Part shown: in pieces, positions 34,281-43,560 of the stretch | Position numbering within the stretch: the stretch's first letter is position 1 | Layout: each line of letters opens with the position of its first letter | Assembly: GCA_049595035.1 (NCBI GenBank) | Contig: JBMYKD010000008.1 | Location: 1-64,000, forward strand | DNA: 64,000 nucleotides | Reading direction: 5' to 3' | Origin: UBA12202 sp049595035 | GTDB lineage: Bacteria > Pseudomonadota > Alphaproteobacteria > Puniceispirillales > UBA1172 | Program-made: the position numbers and the translations under genes | Notes under the pieces: model-generated | The model's input: the letters and a program-made list of their open reading frames with translations, nothing else | What the model was told of the DNA's origin: nothing | Database searches by the model: none

Positions 34281-35180
34281 TCAATGTTCAATCAGCTGGT
34301 TTTCTATGGCGCGGTTACGCACAGAAAGCTGTAATTTTTCAAAAGCACGGGCTTCGATCTGGCGAATCCGTTCACGGCTGACACCAAAACGTTCGGATAA
34401 TTCTTCAAGCGTCAATGGCGTATCCGATAGGCGCCGTGCTTTGATGATTTCTACCTCACGGTCATTTAATTCATCCATTGCGGCAACCAGCAATTGCCGG
34501 CGGCTGTCATATTCTTCTGCTTCAGCAAAAGTGACTTCTTGATTATCGCGGCTGTCCTCTAACCAGTCCTGCCATTCGGCACTTTCACCGTCGCTGCCAA
34601 TCGTGGCATTTAACGAATGATCACCAGACCCGAGCCGGCGGTTCATATTAATGACCTCCATTTCCGGAACATCAAGACGTTCGGCAATTTCAGTCACCTG
34701 TTCGGGTGCCATATCGCCATCGTCAATGGCCTTGATTTCACCCTTGATCCGGCGCAGGTTAAAAAATAGTTTTTTCTGGGCGGCTGTTGTGCCGATTTTG
34801 ACAAGCGACCATGAGCGCAGAATATATTCCTGAATACTGGCTCTAATCCACCACATCGCATAGGTCGACAGACGGAACCCTTTTTCCGGCTCAAACCGTT
34901 TCACGGCATGCATCATGCCCAGATTGCCTTCGGCAATCAATTCACCCATAGGCAGGCCATAGCCGCGATAGCCCATGGCAATCTTGGCAACAAGCCGCAA
35001 ATGACTGGTTACCAGTTTGTGCGCTGCTTCCAGATTGTCATTATCTTTCCAGTCTTTTGCCAGGGTATATTCTTCTTCGGCTGAAAGCATAGGAAAGCGT
35101 TTAATCTCATCCAGATAACGCGTGAGATTACCTTCGGGGGTAAGATTTCCGATAACAGATGGTAATTGTGCTTCAGCCAT
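34281..35180 (-). CDS. rpoH: RNA polymerase sigma-32 factor RpoH
   Basis: RpoH directs transcription of heat-shock genes. The 299-residue product has sigma region 2 (LRLVAKIAMGYRGYGLPMGELIAEGNLGMM ranges about 63-92; WWIRASIQEYILRSW about 115-129), the RpoH box QKKLFFNLRR (about 139) that separates it from housekeeping sigma factors, and region 4 with LTLEELSERFGVSRERIRQIEARA. GAGGA precedes the ATG. It lies 57 bases after rluD on the same strand, the usual alphaproteobacterial order. The hsp20 gene at 4861-5337 is a likely target. Confidence 0.96.
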   Translation of the reverse strand: MAEAQLPSVIGNLTPEGNLTRYLDEIKRFPMLSAEEEYTLAKDWKDNDNLEAAHKLVTSHLRLVAKIAMGYRGYGLPMGELIAEGNLGMMHAVKRFEPEKGFRLSTYAMWWIRASIQEYILRSWSLVKIGTTAAQKKLFFNLRRIKGEIKAIDDGDMAPEQVTEIAERLDVPEMEVINMNRRLGSGDHSLNATIGSDGESAEWQDWLEDSRDNQEVTFAEAEEYDSRRQLLVAAMDELNDREVEIIKARRLSDTPLTLEELSERFGVSRERIRQIEARAFEKLQLSVRNRAIENQLIEH

Positions 35181-35237
35181 GTTGTATCCTCATTATTATT
35201 ATATGGATGATTATTCTTACATTTAAAGAAGGCAAAA

Positions 35238-36287
35238 CTATGTTTTTAGCCTGCCGCGATTGGTGATGCGGTCTTCCAGCCCTTTAATGACGTCGGCCAT
35301 ATCAGCAGGCAGGTCAGTATCAAACGCCATCGCCGCACCAGTCACAGGATGGTCAAATCCTAAATGGCTGGCATGAAGGGCCTGCCGCGGGAAAGCCCGC
35401 AAATAGGCTAAGGTTTCACGAAGCGCATTATCTGGCATTTGCCCTGCCCGCATGGCACGGCCATAATTAGGATCACCGATAATGCCATGCCCAATATGAG
35501 CCATATGAACCCTTATCTGATGGGTTCGGCCTGTTTCGAGTTCACATTCTACAACAGAAGCCAGTGGCGGCAATATGCGTTTGACCCGCATATGAGTTAC
35601 GGCATGGCGACCATTGGCATGGATAGCCATTTTCTTCCGATCTCTTGTATTTCTGCCAATAGAGGCATCAATGGTCATCTCACGGGTTTTGATAATGCCC
35701 CATACCAGTCCGGTATAACGTCTGGTCAGATCATGGGCCGCAAACATGCTGGACAGGTTTTGATGGGCTATTGCGGTTTTTGCGGCAACCATAACGCCGC
35801 TAGTATCTTTATCCAGCCGGTGAACAATCCCCGGTCTCTGTTCCCCGCCAATGCCGGTTAGACTATCGCCGCAATGGGCAATCAACGCATTCACTAACGT
35901 GCCCTGCATGGAACCCGGCGCCGGATGCACCACCATGCCAGCCGGTTTATTGATGATGATCAGGTGATTATCTTCAAACAGGATATCAAGGGGAATATCC
36001 TCTCCTTGTGGAATAGGTGAGGTGACCGCTGGTATGGTGATGACATAGGTCATTCCGGCCTGAATAGAGGCGGAGGGGTTACGGATGACGGTATCATTTG
36101 CCGTGACCATACCATCGCGAATCAGCGCCTTGATCCGCGACCGTGATAATCCGGCATAAGGGGATTTTTCTGGATTTTCATCTTGCTGGCTTAGCTTAAG
36201 GCATGATTCAGACAGCCAGCGGTCAATGCGATCTTGCGTCGCGTCCGCAGCTACGGTAAGTGTCAACCTTGTTAATGTGTCATTCAT
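35238..36287 (-). CDS. rluD: Pseudouridine synthase, RluA/RluD family
   Basis: RluD makes pseudouridines in helix 69 of 23S rRNA. The 349-residue product has an N-terminal S4 RNA-binding domain (about 15-85, with GLSRSRIKALIRDGMVTAN), then the catalytic HRLDKDTSG (156-164) with Asp159, and LETGRTHQIRVHMAHIGHGIIGD near residue 255. An insertion around residues 33-45 (SQQDENPEKSPYAG) sits within the S4 region. It is divergent from the small membrane protein at 36298 with only 10 bases between starts. RluD rather than RluC is inferred from the rpoH neighbour. Confidence 0.93.
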   Translation of the reverse strand: MNDTLTRLTLTVAADATQDRIDRWLSESCLKLSQQDENPEKSPYAGLSRSRIKALIRDGMVTANDTVIRNPSASIQAGMTYVITIPAVTSPIPQGEDIPLDILFEDNHLIIINKPAGMVVHPAPGSMQGTLVNALIAHCGDSLTGIGGEQRPGIVHRLDKDTSGVMVAAKTAIAHQNLSSMFAAHDLTRRYTGLVWGIIKTREMTIDASIGRNTRDRKKMAIHANGRHAVTHMRVKRILPPLASVVECELETGRTHQIRVHMAHIGHGIIGDPNYGRAMRAGQMPDNALRETLAYLRAFPRQALHASHLGFDHPVTGAAMAFDTDLPADMADVIKGLEDRITNRGRLKT

Positions 36288-36297
36288 GTGAGGAAAT

Positions 36298-36690
36298 ATG
36301 CACCCTAGCGATCAAAATCACCAGCCCGAAAATCCAAATCCATCAACAGGTGATGATATGCCATATACCGAACCGGCATGGTTGAAGCCAGTAAAAACAG
36401 CGGTCAAGATTATGTCTTTGCTGATTATTATCGGTATCGGATTGCTATTTTATGGTCTTGCGACACAGATAGGTGGTGGAACAGAAACACCTGATCAGAT
36501 AGCCCAGATCCGCATGCCTGATGGATTGGCATTAACCGGTTTGAGCAGTGCGGCTGACGGGGGAACGGTAATGGCTTTTCAGAATGAAAGCGGTAATATA
36601 ACCATCATTAAATTATCAGCAGATCAGGAAATTTTACAGATAGTGGCAACGCTAACACCGGATCAGGTTACGGATTTTACCCTTGATTAA
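36298..36690 (+). CDS. Small single-pass membrane protein
   Basis: This 130-residue protein has a Pro/Asn-rich N-terminal tail, one membrane helix (about 37-60, IMSLLIIIGIGLLFYGLA) and a C-terminal domain of about 65 residues with repeated strands (MPDGLALTGLSSAADGGTVMAFQ, then ITIIKLSADQEILQIVATL ends). Similar small proteins occur next to rluD in other alphaproteobacteria (the DUF6476 group is a possible match); I cannot confirm this. GAGGAA precedes the ATG. It is divergent from rluD and convergent with the next gene, 5 bases away. The function is unknown. Confidence 0.75.
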   Translation: MHPSDQNHQPENPNPSTGDDMPYTEPAWLKPVKTAVKIMSLLIIIGIGLLFYGLATQIGGGTETPDQIAQIRMPDGLALTGLSSAADGGTVMAFQNESGNITIIKLSADQEILQIVATLTPDQVTDFTLD

Positions 36691-36695
36691 ACAGA

Positions 36696-37022
36696 TCAGA
36701 ATAATCCGAGGATGGTTTTTTCCAATGGGAAATCCCCTAATCCTTTGACCCCGTAACCCGTGATCATGGGGAATACATAAAACCGGATAACCAGTAAAAC
36801 AAAACCGGCATATAAAGACCGCAATTTTTCTGGCACTTCTCTTGGGCAGATGCGGTTTCCAGCATGGATGAGTGGCGTGCTTGCCTGAACCAGCCATCGC
36901 ATCACAATAAAGCTGGAATTATCATGCAGGGCAATGCCAAGGAAAAACCGGCCAAGGCATATCCACATAAGCACCGCAAAAGCGCTATCCAGTAAAATTA
37001 ATCCAACAGGCCAGCTAAACAT
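36696..37022 (-). CDS. YggT-like integral membrane protein
   Basis: This 108-residue protein has two hydrophobic segments (about 5-25, PVGLILLDSAFAVLMWICLG, and about 75-95) separated by a polar loop with WLVQASTPLIHAGNRICP. The layout resembles YggT family proteins, in which a membrane helix is followed by a loop before a second helix; the match is by general pattern only. The start at 37022 is preferred to 37040 because GGGGAG lies just upstream of that ATG. It is convergent with the small membrane protein at 36298. The function is unknown. Confidence 0.65.
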   Translation of the reverse strand: MFSWPVGLILLDSAFAVLMWICLGRFFLGIALHDNSSFIVMRWLVQASTPLIHAGNRICPREVPEKLRSLYAGFVLLVIRFYVFPMITGYGVKGLGDFPLEKTILGLF

Positions 37023-37170
37023 CAATATCTCCCCGCTCATATCTATGAATAGCGCATCACCCTGACGCCGTCAAAAGAGAATAGAAGATAAGTGACACTA
37101 TGGATAAGGCGGCCATTTCGTGCTAAATGAAGGGGAGTATTCATTTTCCAAAAAGCGTGAGGCGCAAACC

Positions 37171-38850
37171 ATGTCCAACCCGCAATATGTCTATACGATG
37201 AGCCGATTGAGCAAAGCCTGGCCCGGTGGCAAGGAAGTGCTTAAAAATATCTCACTTTCCTTTTTGCCCGGGGCAAAAATCGGGGTACTTGGTATTAATG
37301 GTGCTGGTAAATCGACCTTGCTTCGCATCATGGCAGGTATTGAAACAGAATATCAGGGTGATGCATGGGCAGCAGATGGGTTAAAAGTGGGCTATCTGCC
37401 TCAGGAACCTGTGCTGGATGACAATCTTAATGTGCTTGATAATGTCATGCTTGGCATGGGGGAGAAAAAACAGCTTATCGACCGTTTCAATGAAATAAGC
37501 GCACGTTTCGGCGAAGAGATGAGCGATGATGAAATGAATGCGCTTATCGAAGAACAGGGTGAGTTACAGGAAAAAATTGATGCCGCCGATGCATGGGACC
37601 TTGAACGCAAAGCGGCGATTGCGATGGATGCCCTGCGTTTGCCGCCATCTGACTGGGGCGTGACTAATCTGTCTGGTGGGGAAAAACGCCGCGTTGCGTT
37701 ATGCCAGCTATTGCTGAGTGCGCCGGATATGTTGTTGCTTGATGAACCGACAAACCATCTAGATGCAGAATCGGTGGCGTGGTTGCAACGGTTTCTGAAA
37801 GATTTTACCGGAACAGTCGTGACGATCACCCATGATCGCTATTTCCTTGATGAGGTGGCAGGCTGGATTCTGGAACTGGATCGCGGGCAGGGTATCCCAT
37901 TTGAAGGGAATTATTCGAGCTGGCTGGAACAGAAACAGAAACGCCTTGAACAGGAAGGCCGCAGCGAAGAAGCCAGAATCAAAACGCTGGCACGGGAACT
38001 GGAATGGGTGCGGTCTGCCCCGAAAGCTCGTCAGGCAAAATCAAAAGCGCGTCTTACCGCCTATGAACAATTGCTGGAACAGCAACATGAAAGCGTGAGT
38101 GAGACAGCAAAAATCAGTATTCCACCCGGTCCAAGGCTGGGTAATGTTGTTCTTGAAGGCCAACATATTTCCAAAGCCTTTAGTGAAAAGCTGCTGGTTG
38201 ATGATCTGAATTTCCGGCTTCCTCCCGGCGGGATTGTTGGTGTTGTTGGCCCTAATGGTGCCGGTAAAACAACCCTCTTCCGCATGATCACAGGGCAGGA
38301 TAAACCCGATCAGGGCGAACTGAAAGTAGGGGAAACGGTTGTTATGGCCTATGTCGATCAATCGCGTGATGCCCTGCCCGATGATAAAACCGTATGGGAG
38401 GTTATTTCTGACGGACTTGATGAGATTACGTTAGGCAAACGTACGGTTTCGTCCCGTGCCTATGTGGGGCAGTTCAATTTCAAGGGTGGTGATCAGCAAA
38501 AGCGGGTTGGTCAACTTTCTGGTGGTGAAAGAAACCGTGTCCATCTTGCCAGAATGTTAAAATCGGGCTGTAACCTATTGCTGCTTGATGAACCGACAAA
38601 TGATCTGGATGTTGATACCTTACGATCACTGGAAGACGCCCTGCTGGAATTTGGTGGTTGTGCTGTTGTCATTACCCACGACCGATGGTTTCTTGACCGG
38701 ATTGCAACACATATTCTTGCCTTTGAAGGTGATAGTCATGTTGAATGGTTTGAAGGAAACTGGCAATCCTATGAAGAAGACAGGAAACGCCGGCTTGGTG
38801 CCGAGGCTGATCAGCCAACCCGTATCAAATACAAGCCGATTTCGCGCTAG
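37171..38850 (+). CDS. ettA: Energy-dependent translational throttle protein EttA (ABC-F)
   Basis: EttA is a cytosolic ABC-F ATPase that binds the ribosomal E site and gates elongation by ATP/ADP ratio. The start at 37171 (MSNPQYVYTMSRLSK) matches the family and has GTGAGG upstream; the frame is open from 37120. The 559-residue product has two nucleotide-binding domains: Walker A GINGAGKST (41-49) and GPNGAGKTT (about 355), each with LSGGE and LLLDEPTN(H/D)LD. The arm and linker region lies between them. It overlaps the convergent mlaC by 4 bases. Confidence 0.96.
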   Translation: MSNPQYVYTMSRLSKAWPGGKEVLKNISLSFLPGAKIGVLGINGAGKSTLLRIMAGIETEYQGDAWAADGLKVGYLPQEPVLDDNLNVLDNVMLGMGEKKQLIDRFNEISARFGEEMSDDEMNALIEEQGELQEKIDAADAWDLERKAAIAMDALRLPPSDWGVTNLSGGEKRRVALCQLLLSAPDMLLLDEPTNHLDAESVAWLQRFLKDFTGTVVTITHDRYFLDEVAGWILELDRGQGIPFEGNYSSWLEQKQKRLEQEGRSEEARIKTLARELEWVRSAPKARQAKSKARLTAYEQLLEQQHESVSETAKISIPPGPRLGNVVLEGQHISKAFSEKLLVDDLNFRLPPGGIVGVVGPNGAGKTTLFRMITGQDKPDQGELKVGETVVMAYVDQSRDALPDDKTVWEVISDGLDEITLGKRTVSSRAYVGQFNFKGGDQQKRVGQLSGGERNRVHLARMLKSGCNLLLLDEPTNDLDVDTLRSLEDALLEFGGCAVVITHDRWFLDRIATHILAFEGDSHVEWFEGNWQSYEEDRKRRLGAEADQPTRIKYKPISR

Positions 38851-39497
38851 TTATCCAGTCGCGCCTGTTTTAATTCGATACTGCGTTCCGCTAACAGATC
38901 AATAAGGGCATCAAGGCTGCCTTTGTTTTTTCTGATCACGGCCATGTTTTCATCCTTCTGGGTGAGAAGCATGGATACGTTTTCAAAGCTGAGATCAAAG
39001 ATATATAGCTGCTGTCCGGATTTATCACTAATCCGCCAGGATACAACCGCATCGGGATATTGTCCGGTTGTGTCATGAACAATGCCATTGACAATAATCC
39101 AGTGTTCCCCTTTTTTTTCGGATGACTGGAATTGGTATTCTAATGTCCGGAAATAATCAAAATTAAATGCAGCCTGTTCAACTAGTACCGTCCGAAAGGT
39201 CTTCAGAAAGCGTTGTTTCTGGGTATCGGTTGCCTTCCGCCAGTATGGGCCAATAGTAAAACTGGCAAGGGTTTCGTATTTAAAATAGCGGTTAATGATA
39301 TCATCGGTTTGGGCATATATATCTTCATCTAATCCAACATTGGCGGCTATATCCTGAATTTCAAAAATCAGGGTTTCCACCATATCCGCCGCATCCTTTG
39401 TTCTATCGGCATGGGCATGGTTTGCCATCGCAAATAGCATCACCATGATAGCCATCAGCTTCATTAAGGCATGGGTATAAATTCGCATATCAGACAT
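38847..39497 (-). CDS. mlaC: MlaC-type periplasmic phospholipid-binding protein
   Basis: MlaC carries phospholipids between the outer-membrane MlaA and the inner-membrane MlaFEDB complex. The 216-residue precursor has an N-terminal signal (LMAIMVMLFAMANHAHA) and the family body with DDIINRYFKYETLASFTIG, YWRKATDTQKQRFLKTFRTVLVE ranges and YIFDLSFENVSMLLTQKDE. It lies 4 bases after mlaA, and the two are likely one operon. The mlaFEDB genes are not in this window. Confidence 0.92.
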   Translation of the reverse strand: MSDMRIYTHALMKLMAIMVMLFAMANHAHADRTKDAADMVETLIFEIQDIAANVGLDEDIYAQTDDIINRYFKYETLASFTIGPYWRKATDTQKQRFLKTFRTVLVEQAAFNFDYFRTLEYQFQSSEKKGEHWIIVNGIVHDTTGQYPDAVVSWRISDKSGQQLYIFDLSFENVSMLLTQKDENMAVIRKNKGSLDALIDLLAERSIELKQARLDN

Positions 39498-39501
39498 CTG
39501 T

Positions 39502-40254
39502 TTATTCGACCGTTTCTATGAAGCTATCAAAAACATCCTCTTTATTTTCGCGGGCATCAGGTTCATCTGCCTGATCATATTGCAGATACACTGACCGTAT
39601 TCTGGCGTATGAATCAAGAGATTGATATTTGATATCATTTATATATTCAAAATTATTTCCCCGAAAGGTAACGATGCGGATAGGCGTTTTGACGGCCGTG
39701 ATATTTGTCGCCACCGGCGTCGTGGCGAAGTTCAGAGGATTGGTCAGGTTATCAACAACCCAGCCAGAATGGCTTCTCACAGTACCGGGGCCAATCAGAG
39801 GCAGCACAATATATGACCCGTGCCTAGCCTCATGATAGGCTAGGGTTTGATCAAAATTGGTCGAACGCGGCGTATCCACGTCATCAGTAAGATCAGAAAA
39901 CCCCAGCGTTAGCCCGTTAATCAGAAACTCAAACGTGCCAAGGGCAGCATTTTCCATATCACCCTGAAGCGTCGAATTGACAGTTGTTGATGGCAGGCTT
40001 GTCCAGGTTGAAAAATTGGTAAGCATGACTTGCCCCTGATCCGGCAATTGGCGATAACCCCTGGCGGCAGGTTCAACAATGATCGTATCGACTTTCATAT
40101 TGAATTTGTGAACACTTCGGTTGGTTTTCTCATAAGGGTCGCGGGATTCTGTCAATTCATCATATGGCGCAGAGGCACAGCCTGATAGCAGGAAAATCCA
40201 TATGCCCAGAATGAAATTCATCATAAATAGTCGGTAATATCTATGCATGGGCAT
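39502..40254 (-). CDS. mlaA: Outer-membrane lipoprotein MlaA (VacJ)
   Basis: MlaA removes mislocalised phospholipids from the outer leaflet. The 250-residue precursor has lipobox LLSGC with Cys26, then RDPYEKTNRSVHKFNMKVD, the FEFLINGLTLGFSDL helix, LAYHEARHGSYIVLPLIGPGT and a C-terminal LDSYARIRSVYLQYDQ. All are hallmarks of the family. It is divergent from uvrD across 124 bases in which I see no clear promoter. Confidence 0.94.
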   Translation of the reverse strand: MPMHRYYRLFMMNFILGIWIFLLSGCASAPYDELTESRDPYEKTNRSVHKFNMKVDTIIVEPAARGYRQLPDQGQVMLTNFSTWTSLPSTTVNSTLQGDMENAALGTFEFLINGLTLGFSDLTDDVDTPRSTNFDQTLAYHEARHGSYIVLPLIGPGTVRSHSGWVVDNLTNPLNFATTPVATNITAVKTPIRIVTFRGNNFEYINDIKYQSLDSYARIRSVYLQYDQADEPDARENKEDVFDSFIETVE

Positions 40255-40378
40255 ATATTATGTTAACTTGATAAAAAATCAAAGCCATAAGCCAGAAATC
40301 ACCAAAAAGCCAGGATAACGGCAGAATTTTCCTTCTGTTGACCTATTCATTCTTGCGCCTTCATGGTAGGAATCGAAC

Positions 40379-42652
40379 ATGCAGAACGATCTATTTCATT
40401 CATCCAATACAACGCATCATTCGCCTTGGCTAGATGGGCTAAATCCCCCTCAGAAAAAGGCTGTCCAGCATCTGGAGGGGCCTTTGCTAGTGCTATCAGG
40501 CGCAGGCACGGGCAAGACAAGAGTACTGACAAGCAGGCTTGCCAATTTGATTGCCACAGGCCGTGCCAAGCCGTGGAATATTCTAGCTGTCACATTTACC
40601 AATAAAGCCGCGCGTGAAATGAAAGAGCGGGTTGCCACCATGATAGGCCCCATGGTGGAACAGGTGATGTTTGGCACTTTTCATGCACTTGCTGCCAGAA
40701 TATTGCGGCGACATGCTGAATGTGTAGGCCTTAAACCTAATTTTACCATTCTTGATACCGATGATCAGCTACGACTGATTAAACAGGTGATGGAACTCAA
40801 TGGCATTGACACCAAACGTCATCCGCCACGCATGGTACTGGCAATGATCAGTCGCTGGAAAGATAAAGGTCTGACTTTTGATAAAGTGAGTCTGGCCGAT
40901 GCCAGTCATCTGATTGAAGGCAACGGCGCTGATATCTATCAGCAATATCAGCAGCGTCTTACTGATCTCAATGCATGTGATTTTGGTGATCTTCTGCTTC
41001 ATAATTTAACTATTTTTAATGGATATCCCGATATTCTGGCCGATTATCATCAGCGCATCACCCATGTCATGGTAGATGAATATCAGGATACCAATGTGGC
41101 ACAATATCTCTGGCTTAGCCTGTTGTCGCAAAAATCACGCAATCTGTGTTGTGTTGGTGATGATGATCAGTCCATCTATGGCTGGCGCGGGGCAGAGGTG
41201 ACAAATATGCTCCGTTTTACGGAAATCTATCCAGAGGCAGAAACCATCAGACTGGAAGAAAACTATCGGTCAACCGGACATATTCTTGGGGCAGCATCAG
41301 GCTTGATTGCCCATAATGAAAGCCGGCTGGGAAAAAACCTGTTTACAGATGATGATCATGGGGAAAAGGTTCGTGTTCATGGTTTCTGGGATGGCGCAAG
41401 TGAAGCGAGGGCAGTAGCTGACCGTATCGCATCACTAGAGCGGCGTGATGAATATTCGCCTGATCAAATGGCTGTTCTTGTTCGGGCTGGATATCAGACC
41501 CGTGAATTTGAAGACGTTTTCATAAAGCTGGGCATTCCCTATCGGGTGATTGGAGCCAAATTCTATGAAAGACAGGAAATCCGCGATGCTATTGCGTATT
41601 TGCGGCTAATCATACAGCCTGCCGATGATCTGGCATTTGAACGTATTATTAACACCCCAACCCGTGGATTAGGGGCAAAAACCGTGTCTCTGGTGCGTGA
41701 TGCCAGCAGAGCCCAAGGGCTTCCCATGCTGGCGATGGCCGAAAATATGCTTGCCGGAACAGAATTAAAATCCGCTGCCCGAAACAGCCTTGGCCAGTTT
41801 GTTAATATGGTGACCCATTGGCGTAGCCAGATGGATCAGATACCGCATACGGAACTAGCGATGCAGGTACTTGATGAATCTGGCTATACTGCCATGTGGC
41901 AGAAAGAAAAAACACCAGATGCCGAAGGCCGGCTGGAAAACCTGAAAGAACTCATCACCGCAATGGATGACTTTGACAATCTTCAGGGGTTTCTTGAACA
42001 TATCTCTCTTGTTATGGATGGGGATAATGCCAATAAAGGTGGTGAAGTCATGTTGATGACACTTCACGCCGCCAAGGGACTGGAATTCGATGTTGTGTTT
42101 CTACCTTGCTGGGAAGAAGGGGCATTTCCATCACAACGGACACTGGATGAAAAAGGGGCGTCAGGTCTGGAAGAAGAACGCCGTCTGGCCTATGTCGGGA
42201 TCACACGGGCGCGAAAACAGCTTCATATTTCTTATGCATCCAGCCGTAGGGTTCATGGGTTATGGCAAAGCAGTATCCCGTCACGGTTTCTGGCTGAATT
42301 GCCCGAAGAACATTTGCTAGAAGAAACAGAACAGGGAATGGCATCCGGAACAGCGCGGCCAGTGAGCTTTGATTCCATGCCAGTCCCGTCAGCCGCCGGA
42401 GGATACGGGCCGGGCTGGACACGGTTGCAGGAACGCCGTCAAGCGGGTTTTCTGCCATCAAAAGCGCCAGGTGAACATAAAGCCGGATTGACCGGAAAAA
42501 GTGACTATGTGATCGGTGACAGGGTATTTCACCTTAAATTCGGCAATGGCAATGTGATTGCTGTTGAAGGTGATAAGCTGACTATTGCTTTTGATAAAGC
42601 AGGTGAAAAAAGACTGGTTGCCAGTTTTGTTGAACGGGCAGGACAGCAATGA
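40379..42652 (+). CDS. uvrD: UvrD/PcrA-type DNA helicase
   Basis: This is a superfamily 1A 3'-5' helicase of nucleotide excision and mismatch repair. The 757-residue product has motif I LSGAGTGKTRVL (about 38-49), Ia VTFTNKAAREM, motif II VDEYQDTN, III VGDDDQSIYGWRGA, IV LEENYRSTGHIL, V MTLHAAKGLEFDVVFLP and VI RRLAYVGITRARKQL. The C-terminus has the Tudor-like GDRVFHLKFGNGNV domain of PcrA/UvrD. TAGGA precedes the ATG. prmA overlaps its end by 4 bases. Confidence 0.96.
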   Translation: MQNDLFHSSNTTHHSPWLDGLNPPQKKAVQHLEGPLLVLSGAGTGKTRVLTSRLANLIATGRAKPWNILAVTFTNKAAREMKERVATMIGPMVEQVMFGTFHALAARILRRHAECVGLKPNFTILDTDDQLRLIKQVMELNGIDTKRHPPRMVLAMISRWKDKGLTFDKVSLADASHLIEGNGADIYQQYQQRLTDLNACDFGDLLLHNLTIFNGYPDILADYHQRITHVMVDEYQDTNVAQYLWLSLLSQKSRNLCCVGDDDQSIYGWRGAEVTNMLRFTEIYPEAETIRLEENYRSTGHILGAASGLIAHNESRLGKNLFTDDDHGEKVRVHGFWDGASEARAVADRIASLERRDEYSPDQMAVLVRAGYQTREFEDVFIKLGIPYRVIGAKFYERQEIRDAIAYLRLIIQPADDLAFERIINTPTRGLGAKTVSLVRDASRAQGLPMLAMAENMLAGTELKSAARNSLGQFVNMVTHWRSQMDQIPHTELAMQVLDESGYTAMWQKEKTPDAEGRLENLKELITAMDDFDNLQGFLEHISLVMDGDNANKGGEVMLMTLHAAKGLEFDVVFLPCWEEGAFPSQRTLDEKGASGLEEERRLAYVGITRARKQLHISYASSRRVHGLWQSSIPSRFLAELPEEHLLEETEQGMASGTARPVSFDSMPVPSAAGGYGPGWTRLQERRQAGFLPSKAPGEHKAGLTGKSDYVIGDRVFHLKFGNGNVIAVEGDKLTIAFDKAGEKRLVASFVERAGQQ

Positions 42653-43560
42653 GCATTGGTATCTGGCAGGTTACACTAAAGCTTGATGGTGATCAGGATA
42701 TCGCCAGTGAAATTCTGCAAGCAGCATCAGATGCTGATACAATCAGTTTTTTGCGGGATCATGATGATGATCCGTGGGATGTCATATGTATCTGCCAATC
42801 CAGACCTGATCAGATCAGGCTTGATCTGGCGGTGACATTATTGACAACAGATTTTGCCATGAAGCTATCGCCACCAGAAATCAGCAATGTGCCTGATATC
42901 GATTGGCTGGAAAAAAACTGGCTAGATATGAAACCACTGGATATAGGACGCTTCTGGATTTATGGAACCCATATTTCAGACCCGCTTCCGGCCGGTAAAA
43001 CCGGCATTCAGCTAGATGCTGGCATGGCATTCGGGACAGGTAATCACGCAACCACCCATGGCTGTATTCTGCTCGCCGAAAAATATATATCCCCTCATGC
43101 GCCCCTGACCATAGCTGATATTGGTGCGGGTAGCGGTATCCTTGCTATGGTGGCGGCTAAAATCAATCCGTCCAGCCGCATTATCGCGGTTGATAATGAT
43201 CCTGTGGCGGTTGAGGTGATGCAGCAGAATATTCTGCATAATCAGACACAGTCCCAGATTACTTGTGGCATCTCAGAAGGTTATGATTCCGCGCTGATCA
43301 CTGACCATATGCCTTTTGATGTGATTATGGCGAATATTCTTCCCACGCCATTGATTGCTATGGCAAATGATGCCGCTAGGGTATTGCGGGCAGGGGGAAA
43401 GATTATCCTTTCCGGACTTAACCTGAAACATGCTGATGACGTGATATCAGCGCATCAAGCGGCAGGATTATCACATGTAGAAAACTTGCCAGTAGGCGAC
43501 TGGATGTCGGTCATCATGCAAAAACCGGATACGCCCAATGATGGAGCCGGATATGACTGA
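42649..43560 (+). CDS. prmA: Ribosomal protein L11 methyltransferase
   Basis: PrmA trimethylates L11. The 303-residue product has an N-terminal substrate-recognition domain (about 1-90), then LDAGMAFGTGNHATTHGC (about 122-139), the SAM motif IADIGAGSGIL (about 152-162), and MANILPTPLIAMA (about 226). It starts at an ATGA overlapping the uvrD stop, and its end overlaps pepP by 8 bases, so the three genes form a coupled run. Confidence 0.94.
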   Translation: MSIGIWQVTLKLDGDQDIASEILQAASDADTISFLRDHDDDPWDVICICQSRPDQIRLDLAVTLLTTDFAMKLSPPEISNVPDIDWLEKNWLDMKPLDIGRFWIYGTHISDPLPAGKTGIQLDAGMAFGTGNHATTHGCILLAEKYISPHAPLTIADIGAGSGILAMVAAKINPSSRIIAVDNDPVAVEVMQQNILHNQTQSQITCGISEGYDSALITDHMPFDVIMANILPTPLIAMANDAARVLRAGGKIILSGLNLKHADDVISAHQAAGLSHVENLPVGDWMSVIMQKPDTPNDGAGYD

